Assembly: GCA_963826035.1 (NCBI GenBank)
Contig: CAWGVZ010000021.1
Coordinates: 146,913 to 210,912 of the forward strand
Origin: Actinophytocola sp963826035
Lineage (GTDB): Bacteria; Actinomycetota; Actinomycetes; Mycobacteriales; Pseudonocardiaceae
DNA: 64,000 nucleotides
Direction of reading: 5' to 3'
The translations under genes were made by a program, and so were the position numbers. Numbering within the stretch: the stretch's first letter is position 1; each line of letters starts with the position of its first letter. Shown piece by piece: positions 16,982 to 26,147 of the stretch. The notes under the pieces are model-generated. The model saw nothing but the letters and a program-made list of their open reading frames with translations. It made no database searches and was not told the origin of the DNA.

Positions 16982-18377
16982 TCGTCAGGACGCTCAGGAC
17001 GCCGAACAGGCCCATCGACCAGAACAGCACGGCCATTCGGCCTGCGCGGATCTTGATGGCGTCGGGCAGGACCCGCCGGTTCAGCAGGATCAGCAGCCCT
17101 GAGTAGATGAACATCATCAGGCCGCCCACGCACGCGGAGATCACCAGTAGCACCAGCGGCTGGGTGAAGTCGGCCAGCATGATCAGGCAGCCGAACAGCA
17201 CCAGGACCCACACCAGAACGAAGTAGATGCTGCTCTCTTTTGCCTGGCGCATATAGGAAGTTTTCAGCACGTCGGCCACCAGGCGGGCCGTGTAGTCGAC
17301 GATGCCGAGCGCCGCGGCGAACAGCGCCAGTGCGCCTACCGCCCAGAAGAACGTCCCGAACCAGCTGCCTACCGTGTCCTTCAGCACCTCGCCCTCCGTC
17401 TGGAGGAAGTCGATGCTGTTGGACACGTCGTCGCGGCCGTACACCGTCGAGTACGCGAGCAGTGACGTGAACAGGATCGACACGAACGTGATCAGCACGA
17501 ACGTGTAGAGCTGCTCACGGTTGGCGAACCGCCACCACGCTCGCCACCGGCTCAGGTGTTCGTCAGTGGGTTCGAAGATGAAACCGGTGCTCGGCGCGGC
17601 CTCCGGCTGGCCCGTCACCGGGCTCGTGATCCGCGGCACGTAGCGGCCCATGCCGAAGCCCTTGTCACGGATCCAGTTGCTCTGCACCAGGTTCTGGCCA
17701 CCACCGGCGCCCGCGAACGCCAGCGCGCCCATGAGCAGGGCGAAGCCGAGCGGCTCCACGGGGATGCTCGCCTCGGTGACGATCTGCGGCACGTCACCCC
17801 AGGCGTCCGCCGAGATGGCGACGAACGCGCCGATCACCAGCAGCAGGAGAACGGCCGCGACCTTCAGCATCTCCGCGCGTTCGAGTGCGATGTAGACGAC
17901 CGGCGCGAGCGTGAGGATCAGGCCGATCGCCAGCAGCAGGCCGATGGCGATCCACTTGACGCTGCCGCCCCACAGGTAGGTGATCAGCGTCGCCGAGCTG
18001 GTCGCCCAGCCGGGCCACAGGTTCGCGAAGATCGCCAGGATCCCGAACACGAGACCCCAGTGCCGCCAGTACCGGCTGAACCCGGTGAGCGCCGTTTCCC
18101 CGGTGGCAAGCGTGTACCGCTCGATCTCCATGTTCAGGAAGAACTGGGTGGCCACGCCGATCAGCGCGGCCCACACGAACACGAGGCCGACCTGCGAGGC
18201 GATGTAGGGGAAGAGGATGAACTCCCCCGAGGCCAGGCCCACGCCGGCACCGACGATCCCCGGGCCGATGATCTTCCACGTCGACTTCGGGGGCTCGGGC
18301 AGCGGTCTGACCTCGGGCGCGGCCAGGTACTTGGTGGGAAATCGATCGACCACTGAGGACGTCTGCTGCCTCGCCAT
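16956..18377 (-). CDS. Nramp-family metal ion transporter
   Basis: 473 aa with about eleven membrane helices. The first half has G-P-G-I-V-G-A-G-V-G-L-A-S-G-E-F, in the position of the metal-binding helix 1, and the later A-F-A-G-A-G-G-G-Q-N matches helix 6. The classic DPGN and MPH triads of manganese/iron Nramp transporters are not present in those exact words, so this belongs to a divergent Nramp-related branch whose substrate may not be Mn or Fe. It stands alone between gluconokinase and menC. Confidence 0.75.
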   Translation of the reverse strand: MARQQTSSVVDRFPTKYLAAPEVRPLPEPPKSTWKIIGPGIVGAGVGLASGEFILFPYIASQVGLVFVWAALIGVATQFFLNMEIERYTLATGETALTGFSRYWRHWGLVFGILAIFANLWPGWATSSATLITYLWGGSVKWIAIGLLLAIGLILTLAPVVYIALERAEMLKVAAVLLLLVIGAFVAISADAWGDVPQIVTEASIPVEPLGFALLMGALAFAGAGGGQNLVQSNWIRDKGFGMGRYVPRITSPVTGQPEAAPSTGFIFEPTDEHLSRWRAWWRFANREQLYTFVLITFVSILFTSLLAYSTVYGRDDVSNSIDFLQTEGEVLKDTVGSWFGTFFWAVGALALFAAALGIVDYTARLVADVLKTSYMRQAKESSIYFVLVWVLVLFGCLIMLADFTQPLVLLVISACVGGLMMFIYSGLLILLNRRVLPDAIKIRAGRMAVLFWSMGLFGVLSVLTIIDQLKKF

Positions 18378-18458
18378 CGGCTGTTCCCTTCGTTGGGAGT
18401 AGGTGGATCTTACCCACGCGAGGCGCCGAGTTGGCAGGGTGAGCTAGCGTCATACCCG

Positions 18459-19448
18459 ATGAAGGAAATGATCGACTTCGAGACCGCGCGGGTCTACGCG
18501 ATACCGCTGACCACGCGCTTTCGTGGCATCGGCACCCGTGAGGGGATGCTGATCGAGGGTCCGCAGGGGTGGGGCGAGTTCTGCCCGTTCGCCGAGTACG
18601 ACGACCGCGAGTCGGCGCCCTGGCTGACCGCGGCGATCGAGTCGGGCACGGTCGGCTGGCCGGACGCGGTGCGCGGGCGGGTGCCGATCAACGCGATCGT
18701 GCCGGCCGTCGATCCGGTGCGGGCACACGAGATCACGGTCGCGTCGGGGTGCCGGACGGCCAAGGTGAAGGTCGCCGACCACCCGTCGTCGCTGGCCGAG
18801 GACCTCGATCGGGTGGCCGCCGTGCGGGACGCGCTCGGGACGGGCGGCGCGGTGCGGGTGGATGCGAACGGGGTGTGGGACGTCGACACGGCGGCCGCCG
18901 TGATTCCGCGGCTGGACCGGGCGGCCGGCGGGCTGGAGTACGTGGAGCAGCCGTGCCGGACGATCGAGGAGCTGGCGGCCGTGCGGCGGCGGGTGACCGT
19001 GCGGATCGCGGCCGACGAGTCGATCCGCCGGGCTTCGGATCCGCTGCGGGTGGCGGTCGCGGGGGCGGCGGACATCGCCGTGTTGAAGGTCGCGCCGCTG
19101 GGCGGGGTGCGGCGGGCGCTGCGGGTGGCGGAGGCGTGCGGGCTGCCGTGCGTGGTGTCGTCGGCCGTCGAGACGAGCGTCGGGTTGAGTGCGGGGCTGG
19201 CGCTCGCGGGTGCGTTGCCGTCGTTGGACTTCGCGTGCGGGTTGGGGACGATGTCGCTGCTGGCGGGTGATCTGGTGGCGGGGTCGCGGTCGCTGCGGCC
19301 GGTGGACGGTTATCTGCCGGTGGCGCCGATGCCGCCCAGTCCGGAACCGGAGTTGCTGGCTCGCTTCGAGGTGACGGATCCGGAGCGGGTGGCGTGGTGG
19401 CGGGCGCGGCTGGCTCGAGTGGTGGCACAGGGCCGGATCGTCGGCTGA
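18459..19448 (+). CDS. menC: o-Succinylbenzoate synthase
   Basis: 329 aa from ATG 18459 (ATG 18468 is also possible). Enolase-superfamily barrel with T-A-K-V-K-V-A-D (catalytic Lys), R-V-D-A-N-G, V-E-Q-P and A-D-E-S supplying the three metal ligands, and V-L-K-V-A-P with the second catalytic Lys. It dehydrates SHCHC to o-succinylbenzoate in menaquinone synthesis. Length and motif order fit the actinobacterial MenC type. Other men genes are not in the window. Confidence 0.9.
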   Translation: MKEMIDFETARVYAIPLTTRFRGIGTREGMLIEGPQGWGEFCPFAEYDDRESAPWLTAAIESGTVGWPDAVRGRVPINAIVPAVDPVRAHEITVASGCRTAKVKVADHPSSLAEDLDRVAAVRDALGTGGAVRVDANGVWDVDTAAAVIPRLDRAAGGLEYVEQPCRTIEELAAVRRRVTVRIAADESIRRASDPLRVAVAGAADIAVLKVAPLGGVRRALRVAEACGLPCVVSSAVETSVGLSAGLALAGALPSLDFACGLGTMSLLAGDLVAGSRSLRPVDGYLPVAPMPPSPEPELLARFEVTDPERVAWWRARLARVVAQGRIVG

Positions 19449-19472
19449 TCGACCTCAGGAGGCGTACGTGGC

Positions 19473-20609
19473 ATGACCCGCTTCTGGAGTCTCGTCGCCG
19501 GTTTCGGCGCCGCGCTGTGGCTCGTGCTGCTCTACCCGGCGGCGCTGCTCTTCCCCTTCGATGACCGCGTCCTCTCGCCCTACTCCCTCGCGGCGCAGTC
19601 GGAGCCGGTGACCGCGTTCATTCGTGTCATCCTGTTCCTCCCCGGCGTCTCCGGTGAGTCGGTGCGCCTCGAGAATCGCGGCTCGGGCTGGCTCGTCGTG
19701 CTGGCTCTCCTCGTGTTCCTCGGTACGGTCACCTATCTGGCCACGCGGGCGGTCGCCGGCGGGTGGGTCCGGGGCGCGGTCGCGGTCGCCGGGGCCGTGC
19801 TGCTGGCCGGCGCGCTCGCCGACGTGGTCGCGATGCTGGCCGCCGTGGTCTATCTCGACTGGGAGTGGACCGCCGCACTGCACACGTTCGACCTGAGCTG
19901 GCAACCCGACGCCGCGTTCTTCGGCCTGCTGTTCGCCCTGCCCACCGTGCTTCTGCTGGCGTTCTGGTGGTGGATCCGCCGAATCTCCCCGCTGGCGCTG
20001 CTCAAACCCGAACTGGCCGCGGCTCGGGTGCCGTTCGTGGCCGACCGGAGGCTCGTCGGCCGCGGGGCGCGCCAGCTCGCCACCTGGGGCGTGCTTCCGT
20101 TGGCGCTGCTGGCTTTCCTCGGTGGCGGCCTGGCGAACTACGCGGGCGACCGACCGGGCACGCTGCTCGAGGAGGTCGTCGGGTTCACCTTCTACCTGCG
20201 GCTGCGGCCGACGGCACCGAGTGATCCCAGCCCGTTCGCCGACACGCTGGCCCCCGAACTGTGGCTGCCGCCGTCCATTCTCGCGGTGGTCTTCCTGCTG
20301 TGCGTGTGGGCGCTGCTCGGGTGGTTCGTCGCCGGGTTCGCCGTGCGCGGCCAGCACGTGGGCGGGCCGGCGGTCGTCATCGCCGTCTGGGCCGCGGTCA
20401 TGGTCGTCTGCGTGCTGATGGCGGTGCTCGACGCCACCGTCAGCCAGTTCTGGAGCGAGCGCACCGTCGGAGCGAACCTGATCGACGCGCTGTCCCGGTC
20501 GACGCGGTTCGGCGCCCTCTACGGCTGGCTGGCCGGCCTGGCTGTGCTGGTGGCACACCGCGGCTACGCACCGCAGGGTGACGAACCGGCCGCCTCCCGC
20601 GCGGCGTAG
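19473..20609 (+). CDS. Hypothetical multi-pass membrane protein
   Basis: 378 aa with about eight hydrophobic segments, for example W-L-V-L-L-Y-P-A-A-L-L-F-P-F at the start, L-V-V-L-A-L-L-V-F-L-G-T and I-L-A-V-V-F-L-L-C-V-W-A-L-L. I see no catalytic or transport motif. It is 24 nt downstream of menC on the same strand, so it may be co-transcribed. Its 3' end overlaps the convergent gene at 20564 by 46 nt, in coding sequence on both strands. Confidence 0.7.
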   Translation: MTRFWSLVAGFGAALWLVLLYPAALLFPFDDRVLSPYSLAAQSEPVTAFIRVILFLPGVSGESVRLENRGSGWLVVLALLVFLGTVTYLATRAVAGGWVRGAVAVAGAVLLAGALADVVAMLAAVVYLDWEWTAALHTFDLSWQPDAAFFGLLFALPTVLLLAFWWWIRRISPLALLKPELAAARVPFVADRRLVGRGARQLATWGVLPLALLAFLGGGLANYAGDRPGTLLEEVVGFTFYLRLRPTAPSDPSPFADTLAPELWLPPSILAVVFLLCVWALLGWFVAGFAVRGQHVGGPAVVIAVWAAVMVVCVLMAVLDATVSQFWSERTVGANLIDALSRSTRFGALYGWLAGLAVLVAHRGYAPQGDEPAASRAA

Positions 20610-21475
20610 TCGCTGCCGGCGACCCGGGCGTAGGGCTCGGCGCAGCCGAACTGGACGAAGATCGAGTCGTGCGCGGACGGCTCGACCGGGCCGGTCAGCT
20701 CGAACGGCTTGCCGTCGGGCGCCAGGATCGACAGGTGACCGCGCTTGCCGTCGGCCAGGTAGTCGACCTCGACCGTCCACCGGCAGTGTGGACCGGCTGT
20801 GTTGGCGGTGATGGCGATCACGTTCTTCTCCCCGCGGGGCAACGTGATCGTCTTCGTCTCGAAGTACGGGTAGCTGGTGCCGTCCGGTTCGGTCACGTGG
20901 AACTGGGGGTTCGGCGCGTCGATGGCCACGTCGAAGTGGAACTTCTCGCCTTCACCCTGCGGGCGGTTCTCAATCAGGTCACCGGTGAGCGGGTCGGTGC
21001 ACGCGCCGACGAGCTTCGGGGTCATGTCGGTGACCACCACCTGCTCGGTGCGCTGTCCCTCGAGGGTGATCTCCCATTTCGCGGTGCCCACGCTCACGGC
21101 GCCGCGCGCGGCCAGCCAGTCGTCGTCCGGGGGGCCCTTCGTGCGGTCCCAGTCGGCCAGTTGCTCGTCGGTCACCCCGTTGGGCAGTACGAAGTCGGAG
21201 GCGATCCGGCTCGTGTGGACGTCGACGATCTCGATGGCGGGTCCGCCGGCCTGCTCCACCGCGTCCAGCGGCAGGACCACGCCGAGGAACGCCCTGATGT
21301 AGTCGGAGAAGAAGAGCGCGAGCGCGCCGACGACCACCGCGCCGAGCCAGGTGCCGGGCTTGCGCACCAGCCGCTTCCACCGGGACTCACGGGGCGGCTT
21401 CTCGGCCGGGCGAGGCCGGATACCGCGCCTCGACGGCGCGACCGACGGAGCTGAACGGCGGCGGTTCGGCGGCAT
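20564..21475 (-). CDS. Hypothetical single-pass membrane protein with extracellular domain
   Basis: 303 aa. A very basic cytosolic tail (about residues 1-45, many Arg/Pro) precedes one membrane helix (W-L-G-A-V-V-V-G-A-L-A-L-F-F). The outside domain of about 230 residues is beta-rich, with Cys residues at G-A-C-T-D-P, G-P-H-C-R-W, F-G-C-A-E-P and S-S-P-C-G-A. No known family comes to mind. It ends 4 nt before the ribokinase stop-side boundary and reads in the same direction as ribokinase. Confidence 0.65.
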   Translation of the reverse strand: MPPNRRRSAPSVAPSRRGIRPRPAEKPPRESRWKRLVRKPGTWLGAVVVGALALFFSDYIRAFLGVVLPLDAVEQAGGPAIEIVDVHTSRIASDFVLPNGVTDEQLADWDRTKGPPDDDWLAARGAVSVGTAKWEITLEGQRTEQVVVTDMTPKLVGACTDPLTGDLIENRPQGEGEKFHFDVAIDAPNPQFHVTEPDGTSYPYFETKTITLPRGEKNVIAITANTAGPHCRWTVEVDYLADGKRGHLSILAPDGKPFELTGPVEPSAHDSIFVQFGCAEPYARVAGSDYAAREAAGSSPCGA

Positions 21476-21478
21476 CGG

Positions 21479-22369
21479 TCAAGCATCCCCCAATTCCACC
21501 TCGGCGCGGGTGGGAACTGTTTGAGCGCCCCATCTCGTCGTCGACATGCCGGCCACCCGCACCGCCCACCGGGCCGCCGCCACCAGCGGCTCGCCCCGGG
21601 ACAGGGCGTCGGCCAGCGCTCCGCAGAACGCGTCGCCCGCGCCGGTCGCGTCCACCGCCGCCACCGCTACCGCTGGGACGTGCGTCGTCTGGCCGTTGGC
21701 TACCACCACGGCGCCGTCCTCGCCCAGGGTTACCACCACCGCGCCGGGGCCCGCCAGGGACGCCGCCAGGGTGGCTGCCGCCGCCACCGACGCCGGGGTC
21801 GCGGCGCCTGCCAGCACGCCCAGTTCCATGCGGTTCGGGACCAGCACGTCCACGGCCGCCAGGACCGACGCCGGCAGTACGGCCGCCGGCGCCGGGTTCA
21901 GGACCACCGTCCCGGCCGCCGCGTGGACTGCCGCGGCCACTGTGGACGGGTCGATCTCCAGCTGTACCAACGTTACCGCCGCCTCCGAGAGCAGCGGGGC
22001 CGCGGCTGCCACGTCGGCCGGGGACAGGCGCGCGTTGGCCCCCGGGCTGACGGCGATCGTGTTCTCGCCGCCGTCCGCCACGGTGATCAGGGCCAGGCCG
22101 CTGGGAACGTCCGGGATTCGGCGCAGCCACGTGGTCGAGACGCCGGCGTCGGTCAGGGCGCCGGTTATCGTGCCGGCCAGTTCGTCTTCCCCTACACAGC
22201 CGACGAAACCGACCTCGCTGCCCAGTCGCGCCGCCGCCACCGCCTGGTTGGCGCCCTTGCCGCCCGGCGAGCGCAGGTGATCGCGGCCCAGCACCGTCTC
22301 ACCCGGCTGGGGCAGGCCGCGCACCGGGACCACGAAGTCGACGTTGCAGCTGCCCACCACCGCGATCAT
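21479..22369 (-). CDS. Ribokinase
   Basis: 296 aa of the PfkB family. N-terminal signature G-G-K-G-A-N-Q-A-V-A-A-A-R-L-G, and C-terminal D-A-T-G-A-G-D-A-F-C-G-A-L holding the catalytic Asp and anion hole. G-S-C-N-V-D at the N-terminus binds the sugar. It phosphorylates D-ribose or a close sugar to the 5-phosphate. ATG 22369 overlaps the stop of the upstream aldo/keto reductase (ATGA), so both form one transcript. Confidence 0.88.
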   Translation of the reverse strand: MIAVVGSCNVDFVVPVRGLPQPGETVLGRDHLRSPGGKGANQAVAAARLGSEVGFVGCVGEDELAGTITGALTDAGVSTTWLRRIPDVPSGLALITVADGGENTIAVSPGANARLSPADVAAAAPLLSEAAVTLVQLEIDPSTVAAAVHAAAGTVVLNPAPAAVLPASVLAAVDVLVPNRMELGVLAGAATPASVAAAATLAASLAGPGAVVVTLGEDGAVVVANGQTTHVPAVAVAAVDATGAGDAFCGALADALSRGEPLVAAARWAVRVAGMSTTRWGAQTVPTRAEVELGDA

Positions 22370-23406
22370 GCCTCGCTGGACCTCGCCCACAGGTTGATGC
22401 CGCTGTCGACCGCGTACTTGTCGATCTCCGCCAGCTCGCTGTCGGTGAACTCCAGCGTGTCGAGCGCGTCGAGGTTGTCGTCCAACTGCTGGAGACTCGA
22501 CGCGCCGATCAGCGTGGACGTCATCCGCGCGTCGCGCAGGGTCCAGGCCAGGGCGAGTTGGGCGAGGGTCTGGCCGCGCGACGACGCGATCTCGTTCAGC
22601 GCCCGGATCCGCGCCAGGTTGTCGTCGGTCAGCATCGATGTCGACAGCGAACCGCCGCGGCTGGCACGGGAACCTTCCGGCACGCCGTTCAGGTAGCGGT
22701 CGGTCAGCATGCCCTGCGCCAGCGGGGAGAACCCGATGCAGCCGACGCCCAGCTCGCCCAGGGTGTCGAGCAGGTCGGGCTCGATCCAGCGGTTGAGCAT
22801 CGAGTACGACGGCTGGTGGATGAGCAGCCGCACGCCCATGCCGGCCAGCAGCGCGTGTGCCTCGCGGGTCTTGGCCGGCGAGTAGGACGAAATACCGGCG
22901 TAGAGCGCCTTGCCCTGCGCGACGGCGGTCGCCAGCGCGCCCATGGTCTCGTCCAGCGGGGTGTCCGGGTCGAACCGGTGGGAGTAGAAGATGTCGACGT
23001 AGTCCAGGCCCATGCGGGACAGGCTCTGGTCGAGGCTCGCGAGCACGTACTTGCGCGACCCGCCGCCCTGGCCGTAGGGCCCGGGCCACATGTCGTAGCC
23101 GGCCTTCGTCGAGATGATCAGCTCGTCGCGGTAGGGCCGCAGGTCGGAAGCCACCAGCCGGCCGAACGTGGACTCGGCCGACCCGTACGGCGGGCCGTAG
23201 TTGTTCGCCAGGTCGAAGTGGGTGACCCCGCGGTCGAACGCGCGCCGGACGATGGCCCGGCACTGCTCGATCGGCACGTCGCCGCCGAAGTTCTGCCACA
23301 GACCGAGGGAAACCGCCGGCAGGACCAGCCCGCTGTCCCCGCTGCGGCGGTAGGACATGCGGTCGTAGCGGTCGGCTGCGGCGCCATATGCCGGCGGGGT
23401 GGCCAT
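22366..23406 (-). CDS. Aldo/keto reductase, YghZ/Kv-beta-like
   Basis: 346 aa from ATG 23406, preceded by GAGGAGAG. The AKR tetrad is visible: D and Y in D-L-A-N-N-Y-G, K in S-T-K-A-G-Y, H in Y-S-H-R-F-D. The G-P-Y-G-Q-G-G-G-S-R-K-Y loop and the length match the AKR14 (L-glyceraldehyde 3-phosphate reductase) group, which uses NADPH. Coupled to ribokinase, it may act on pentose or triose breakdown products. The substrate is inferred. Confidence 0.88.
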   Translation of the reverse strand: MATPPAYGAAADRYDRMSYRRSGDSGLVLPAVSLGLWQNFGGDVPIEQCRAIVRRAFDRGVTHFDLANNYGPPYGSAESTFGRLVASDLRPYRDELIISTKAGYDMWPGPYGQGGGSRKYVLASLDQSLSRMGLDYVDIFYSHRFDPDTPLDETMGALATAVAQGKALYAGISSYSPAKTREAHALLAGMGVRLLIHQPSYSMLNRWIEPDLLDTLGELGVGCIGFSPLAQGMLTDRYLNGVPEGSRASRGGSLSTSMLTDDNLARIRALNEIASSRGQTLAQLALAWTLRDARMTSTLIGASSLQQLDDNLDALDTLEFTDSELAEIDKYAVDSGINLWARSSEA

Positions 23407-23492
23407 CGTGCTCTCCTCGGTCCGGAACGTGACGGTCACCGATGATCGTATGCGCCGGCGGACCCGAGGTGCCGCCGGCACATACCGGCCAG

Positions 23493-23653
23493 AGCCCCGC
23501 GCCGGAAATGGGGTGCGTATATCGCTGGATCCAGGTTTCCGCTGGCAAGGCGCCGGGCCGTCCTCATACCGGGTTTGTACTTGGGCGGTCCGGCAACGCT
23601 GCCAGCGGGAAGCTGGGCCGGCGAGATATGTGGCGGATTTCCGGCGCGGGGCT
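23493..23653. repeat. MITE-like element, copy 1
   Basis: 161 bp with inverted ends (GCCCCGCGCCGGAAAT on the left, its complement on the right), flanked by CCAG on the left and CTAG on the right. Internal sequence (GGATCCAGGTTT, TGGCAAGGCGCCG, ATACCGGG) is shared with copies at 25988 and 38462, and it has the same orientation as the third. It encodes no protein. The right CTAG supplies the TAG stop of the neighbouring gene. Confidence 0.85.
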
Positions 23654-24082
23654 CTAGCCCTCCTGCAGGTCGGCCAGGGCCTGCTTGACCTTCGACAGCT
23701 CCGCCTCCAGCTCGACGAGCCGGCTCTGGTGCTGCTCGCGGGCGGCGTCGAGCACCGAATCGATGGCCTTCGAGATGTCCTCGTGCAGCTCGGCGGCGGC
23801 ACGCGAGACGGCGGCCGCCGGGATCTGCAGGCCCTGCAGCACGCGGCTGCCCGAGTGCGACAGCTCTGCCTGCCACTCGCCGTCCATGGTGCCGGTGACC
23901 GTCAACGTCAGCTCGACCGTGCGGGTCTTGCGGGCCGTGCTCGGCTTGCGCCCACGCTTGCGCGGCTGCTCGTCGGCCGCCTCAGCCGGTGCGGGGGTGG
24001 ACTCGGCCGGCGAAGTCGACGCCGCCGGCGTCGCCGGGGCTTCCGGGGCTGCCGGGGTGTCGTCGGTGGTCGGAGACACCAT
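23654..24082 (-). CDS. Hypothetical protein with disordered N-terminus and C-terminal coiled coil
   Basis: 142 aa from ATG 24082, with AAGGAG just upstream. The first ~45 residues are Pro/Ala/Thr/Ser-rich, then a basic patch (R-K-R-G-R-K-P-S-T-A-R-K), a short beta-region (V-E-L-T-L-T-V-T-G-T-M) and a long helix ending L-V-E-L-E-A-E-L-S-K-V-K-Q-A-L-A-D-L-Q, a likely coiled coil. The basic AT-hook-like patch suggests nucleic-acid contact, but I do not recognise the family. Its TAG stop lies in the CTAG at the edge of MITE copy 1. Confidence 0.65.
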   Translation of the reverse strand: MVSPTTDDTPAAPEAPATPAASTSPAESTPAPAEAADEQPRKRGRKPSTARKTRTVELTLTVTGTMDGEWQAELSHSGSRVLQGLQIPAAAVSRAAAELHEDISKAIDSVLDAAREQHQSRLVELEAELSKVKQALADLQEG

Positions 24083-24246
24083 CACGCTCCTTCGATACAT
24101 GATGAACGCTGCGGGAAGCCCACATTAGAACACTCGTTCCCCATGCGCATGTGCGGCGGGTCGGCATCATCCGCCATTTGGCGCCGGGCTGAGCAGGGAC
24201 ACGCTAGCGTGACTGTCACACCTCGGACGTGATCAGGAGTGCGACC

Positions 24247-25239
24247 TTGTCAGTCAAGTCCATGCTTGCCGCCATGGTGGCCGTCGTGTTCGTCGCAGGC
24301 TGCACGAGCGACGTGTCGGGCACGCCGTCCTCGAGCAAGGATGACACCGCGCAGGCTCGCGAGCCGCTGACCTCGGCGAACGCGTTCGACAACATCAGCG
24401 GGATCGACCCGTGCAGCCTGACCGACGCCGCCGCGTTCGAGGATTTCGGCGACGCCGAACTGCCGGGCGCGCCGACCATGGACGAATGCACGGTGACCCT
24501 GGCGACCGAAGAAGGCGACGCGACGGTCCGATTGGGACCGCTGCAGCCGGTGGACCTGCTGGCCGGCGACCGCCGCGACGTGGCGGATCTGTCGCGGAAC
24601 ACCACGATCGTGCAGGCGGCCACGCGGTCCAGTGGCCTGTGCACGATGGCGCTCGTGTTCGCCGACGATGTCGCGCTCGTGGCGGCCGCGCAGGCGGTGG
24701 AGCTGGACACGGTCTCGAACATCGCGCTGTGCGAGATGGCGGAGGCCGCCTCCCGACGCGCGTTCGACCTCATCGACGACGGCAAGGTGAGCTACTGGGA
24801 GCCGGCCGAGTCCTCACTCGCCGGGCTCTCGGCGTGCGAGCTGCTGGACGCCGAGCAGGTGGCCGGCCAGCTCGGCATCACCTCGGACATCGTGTACAGC
24901 TATCCGGCGCTGCACCAGTGCCGGTGGGGCCGCACGGGCGGCGACACGGCGACCACCAAGGTCGACTTCCCGGTCGGCGCCACGCGCTCGGACGTCGGCG
25001 TGGCGGAGTCGGCGGCCGGTGAGGTGATCGCCGGCCGCGAGACGTGGGTGTCGAACACGGGGACCAGCGAGATCATGGTGTGCGACGCCATCACCGAGCA
25101 GGGCGAGTTCGGCCTGGGCGAGGGGCTGCGCGAGTACGTGGCCGTCCGGGTGGTCGTCCCCGTGACGGCCGGCAAGGATCCGTGCGCCATCGTCCGCACG
25201 CTCGCCGCGAGTGCGTGGGCGAACCTGCCGCCGGCCTGA
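24247..25239 (+). CDS. DUF3558 lipoprotein
   Basis: 330 aa from TTG 24247 (AGGAG 7 nt upstream). GTG 24229 is the alternative longer start. The lipobox V-F-V-A-G-C places the lipid on about residue 18. The mature protein seems to contain two DUF3558-like halves, each opening with D-P-C-S-L-T-D-A or S-A-C-E-L-L-D-A, and ends D-P-C-A-I-V-R-T-L. This is an extracytoplasmic anchored protein of unknown role. It stands alone, convergent with lysE. Confidence 0.75.
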   Translation: MSVKSMLAAMVAVVFVAGCTSDVSGTPSSSKDDTAQAREPLTSANAFDNISGIDPCSLTDAAAFEDFGDAELPGAPTMDECTVTLATEEGDATVRLGPLQPVDLLAGDRRDVADLSRNTTIVQAATRSSGLCTMALVFADDVALVAAAQAVELDTVSNIALCEMAEAASRRAFDLIDDGKVSYWEPAESSLAGLSACELLDAEQVAGQLGITSDIVYSYPALHQCRWGRTGGDTATTKVDFPVGATRSDVGVAESAAGEVIAGRETWVSNTGTSEIMVCDAITEQGEFGLGEGLREYVAVRVVVPVTAGKDPCAIVRTLAASAWANLPPA

Positions 25240-25268
25240 GTGAGTCGCGGCGACCGCCGGGCCGAACC

Positions 25269-25340
25269 GAGAACATGCGTGCCGGACGTGGGAACATGCG
25301 GTCGAGACATGGCGACACGCGGTCGGGACGTGGGGACATG
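25269..25340. repeat. 21-22-bp degenerate tandem repeat between convergent genes
   Basis: Units at 25269-25290, 25291-25311, 25312-25332 and a partial one from 25333 share the pattern G-x-x-ACATGCG-x-TCG-x-GACGTG. They fill the gap between the 3' ends of the lipoprotein and lysE. Confidence 0.7.
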
Positions 25341-25346
25341 CGGGTG

Positions 25347-25973
25347 TCAGTCTCGGCGGCCGGTGACCGCCAGGCTCGCGCCGAGGCCGATCATCGCCAG
25401 GCCGCCGGTGCCGCCGATCAGTTCCAGCCGCCGCGGGGAGTTGGCCAGCCAGCCCCGCGCGGTGGCCGCCGCCAGGGCCCACACACTGTCCAGCACGAGC
25501 GCGAACAGCGGGAACAGCGTGCCCAGCAGGAGCATCTGCAGCGGCGCGTTGCCGGCCGCCGGGTCGGTGAACTGTGGCAGCGCCACCACGAAGAACACGA
25601 TGGTCTTCGGGTTGAGGAAGCCCACCACCAGGCCGTCGCGGACGGCGCGGCCCGCAGCCATCGTGGGGACACCCGTGGCCAGCGCGTCGGTGATGCGCCT
25701 GCGGTGCCGGATGGCCTGCACGCCCAGGTAGACGAGGTACGCCGCACCCACCAGCTTGATCACCGTGAACACCACGACCGAGCGTTCGACGATCACGCCG
25801 ACCCCCACGGCCACGGCGATCACCTGCAGGTAGCACCCCATGGCGTTGCCCACCACGGTCAGCAGCGCCTCGCGGCGGCCGACCGTCAGTGCCCGGCCGA
25901 TGGTGAACAGCACGCTCGGGCCCGGCACGAGGATGAGCAGCACCGTGAGCCCTGCGAAAGCGAGTACCTCCAC
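25347..25973 (-). CDS. LysE/RhtB-family exporter
   Basis: 208 aa with six predicted helices. The family signature P-G-P-S-V-L-F-T-I-G-R-A is near residue 17, and G-F-L-N-P-K-T-I-V-F-F-V-V is in the middle. These proteins export amino acids such as lysine, threonine or homoserine lactones. The substrate cannot be read from sequence. MITE copy 2 lies 15 bp upstream of its start and so may sit in its promoter region. Confidence 0.9.
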   Translation of the reverse strand: MEVLAFAGLTVLLILVPGPSVLFTIGRALTVGRREALLTVVGNAMGCYLQVIAVAVGVGVIVERSVVVFTVIKLVGAAYLVYLGVQAIRHRRRITDALATGVPTMAAGRAVRDGLVVGFLNPKTIVFFVVALPQFTDPAAGNAPLQMLLLGTLFPLFALVLDSVWALAAATARGWLANSPRRLELIGGTGGLAMIGLGASLAVTGRRD

Positions 25974-25987
25974 CCGGCCGAGGCTAG

Positions 25988-26147
25988 TGCCCCGCGCCGG
26001 AAATCAGGCACATAATTCGCCGGCCCAGCTCCCTGCTGACGGCGTTGCCGATCCGCCCAAGTACAACCCGGTACGAGGACGGATCGGCGCCTTGCCAGCA
26101 GAAACCTGGATCCACCGACTTACGCACCCCATTTCCGGCGCGGGGCA
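25988..26147. repeat. MITE-like element, copy 2
   Basis: 160 bp, reverse orientation relative to copies 1 and 3, flanked on both sides by CTAG (25984-25987 and 26148-26151). Inverted ends start TGCCCCGCGCCGGAAAT. A perfect 4-bp CTAG duplication fits the YTAR target preference of IS5-group transposases, so it may be mobilised by one. The right CTAG forms the TAG stop of the DUF998 gene. Confidence 0.88.
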
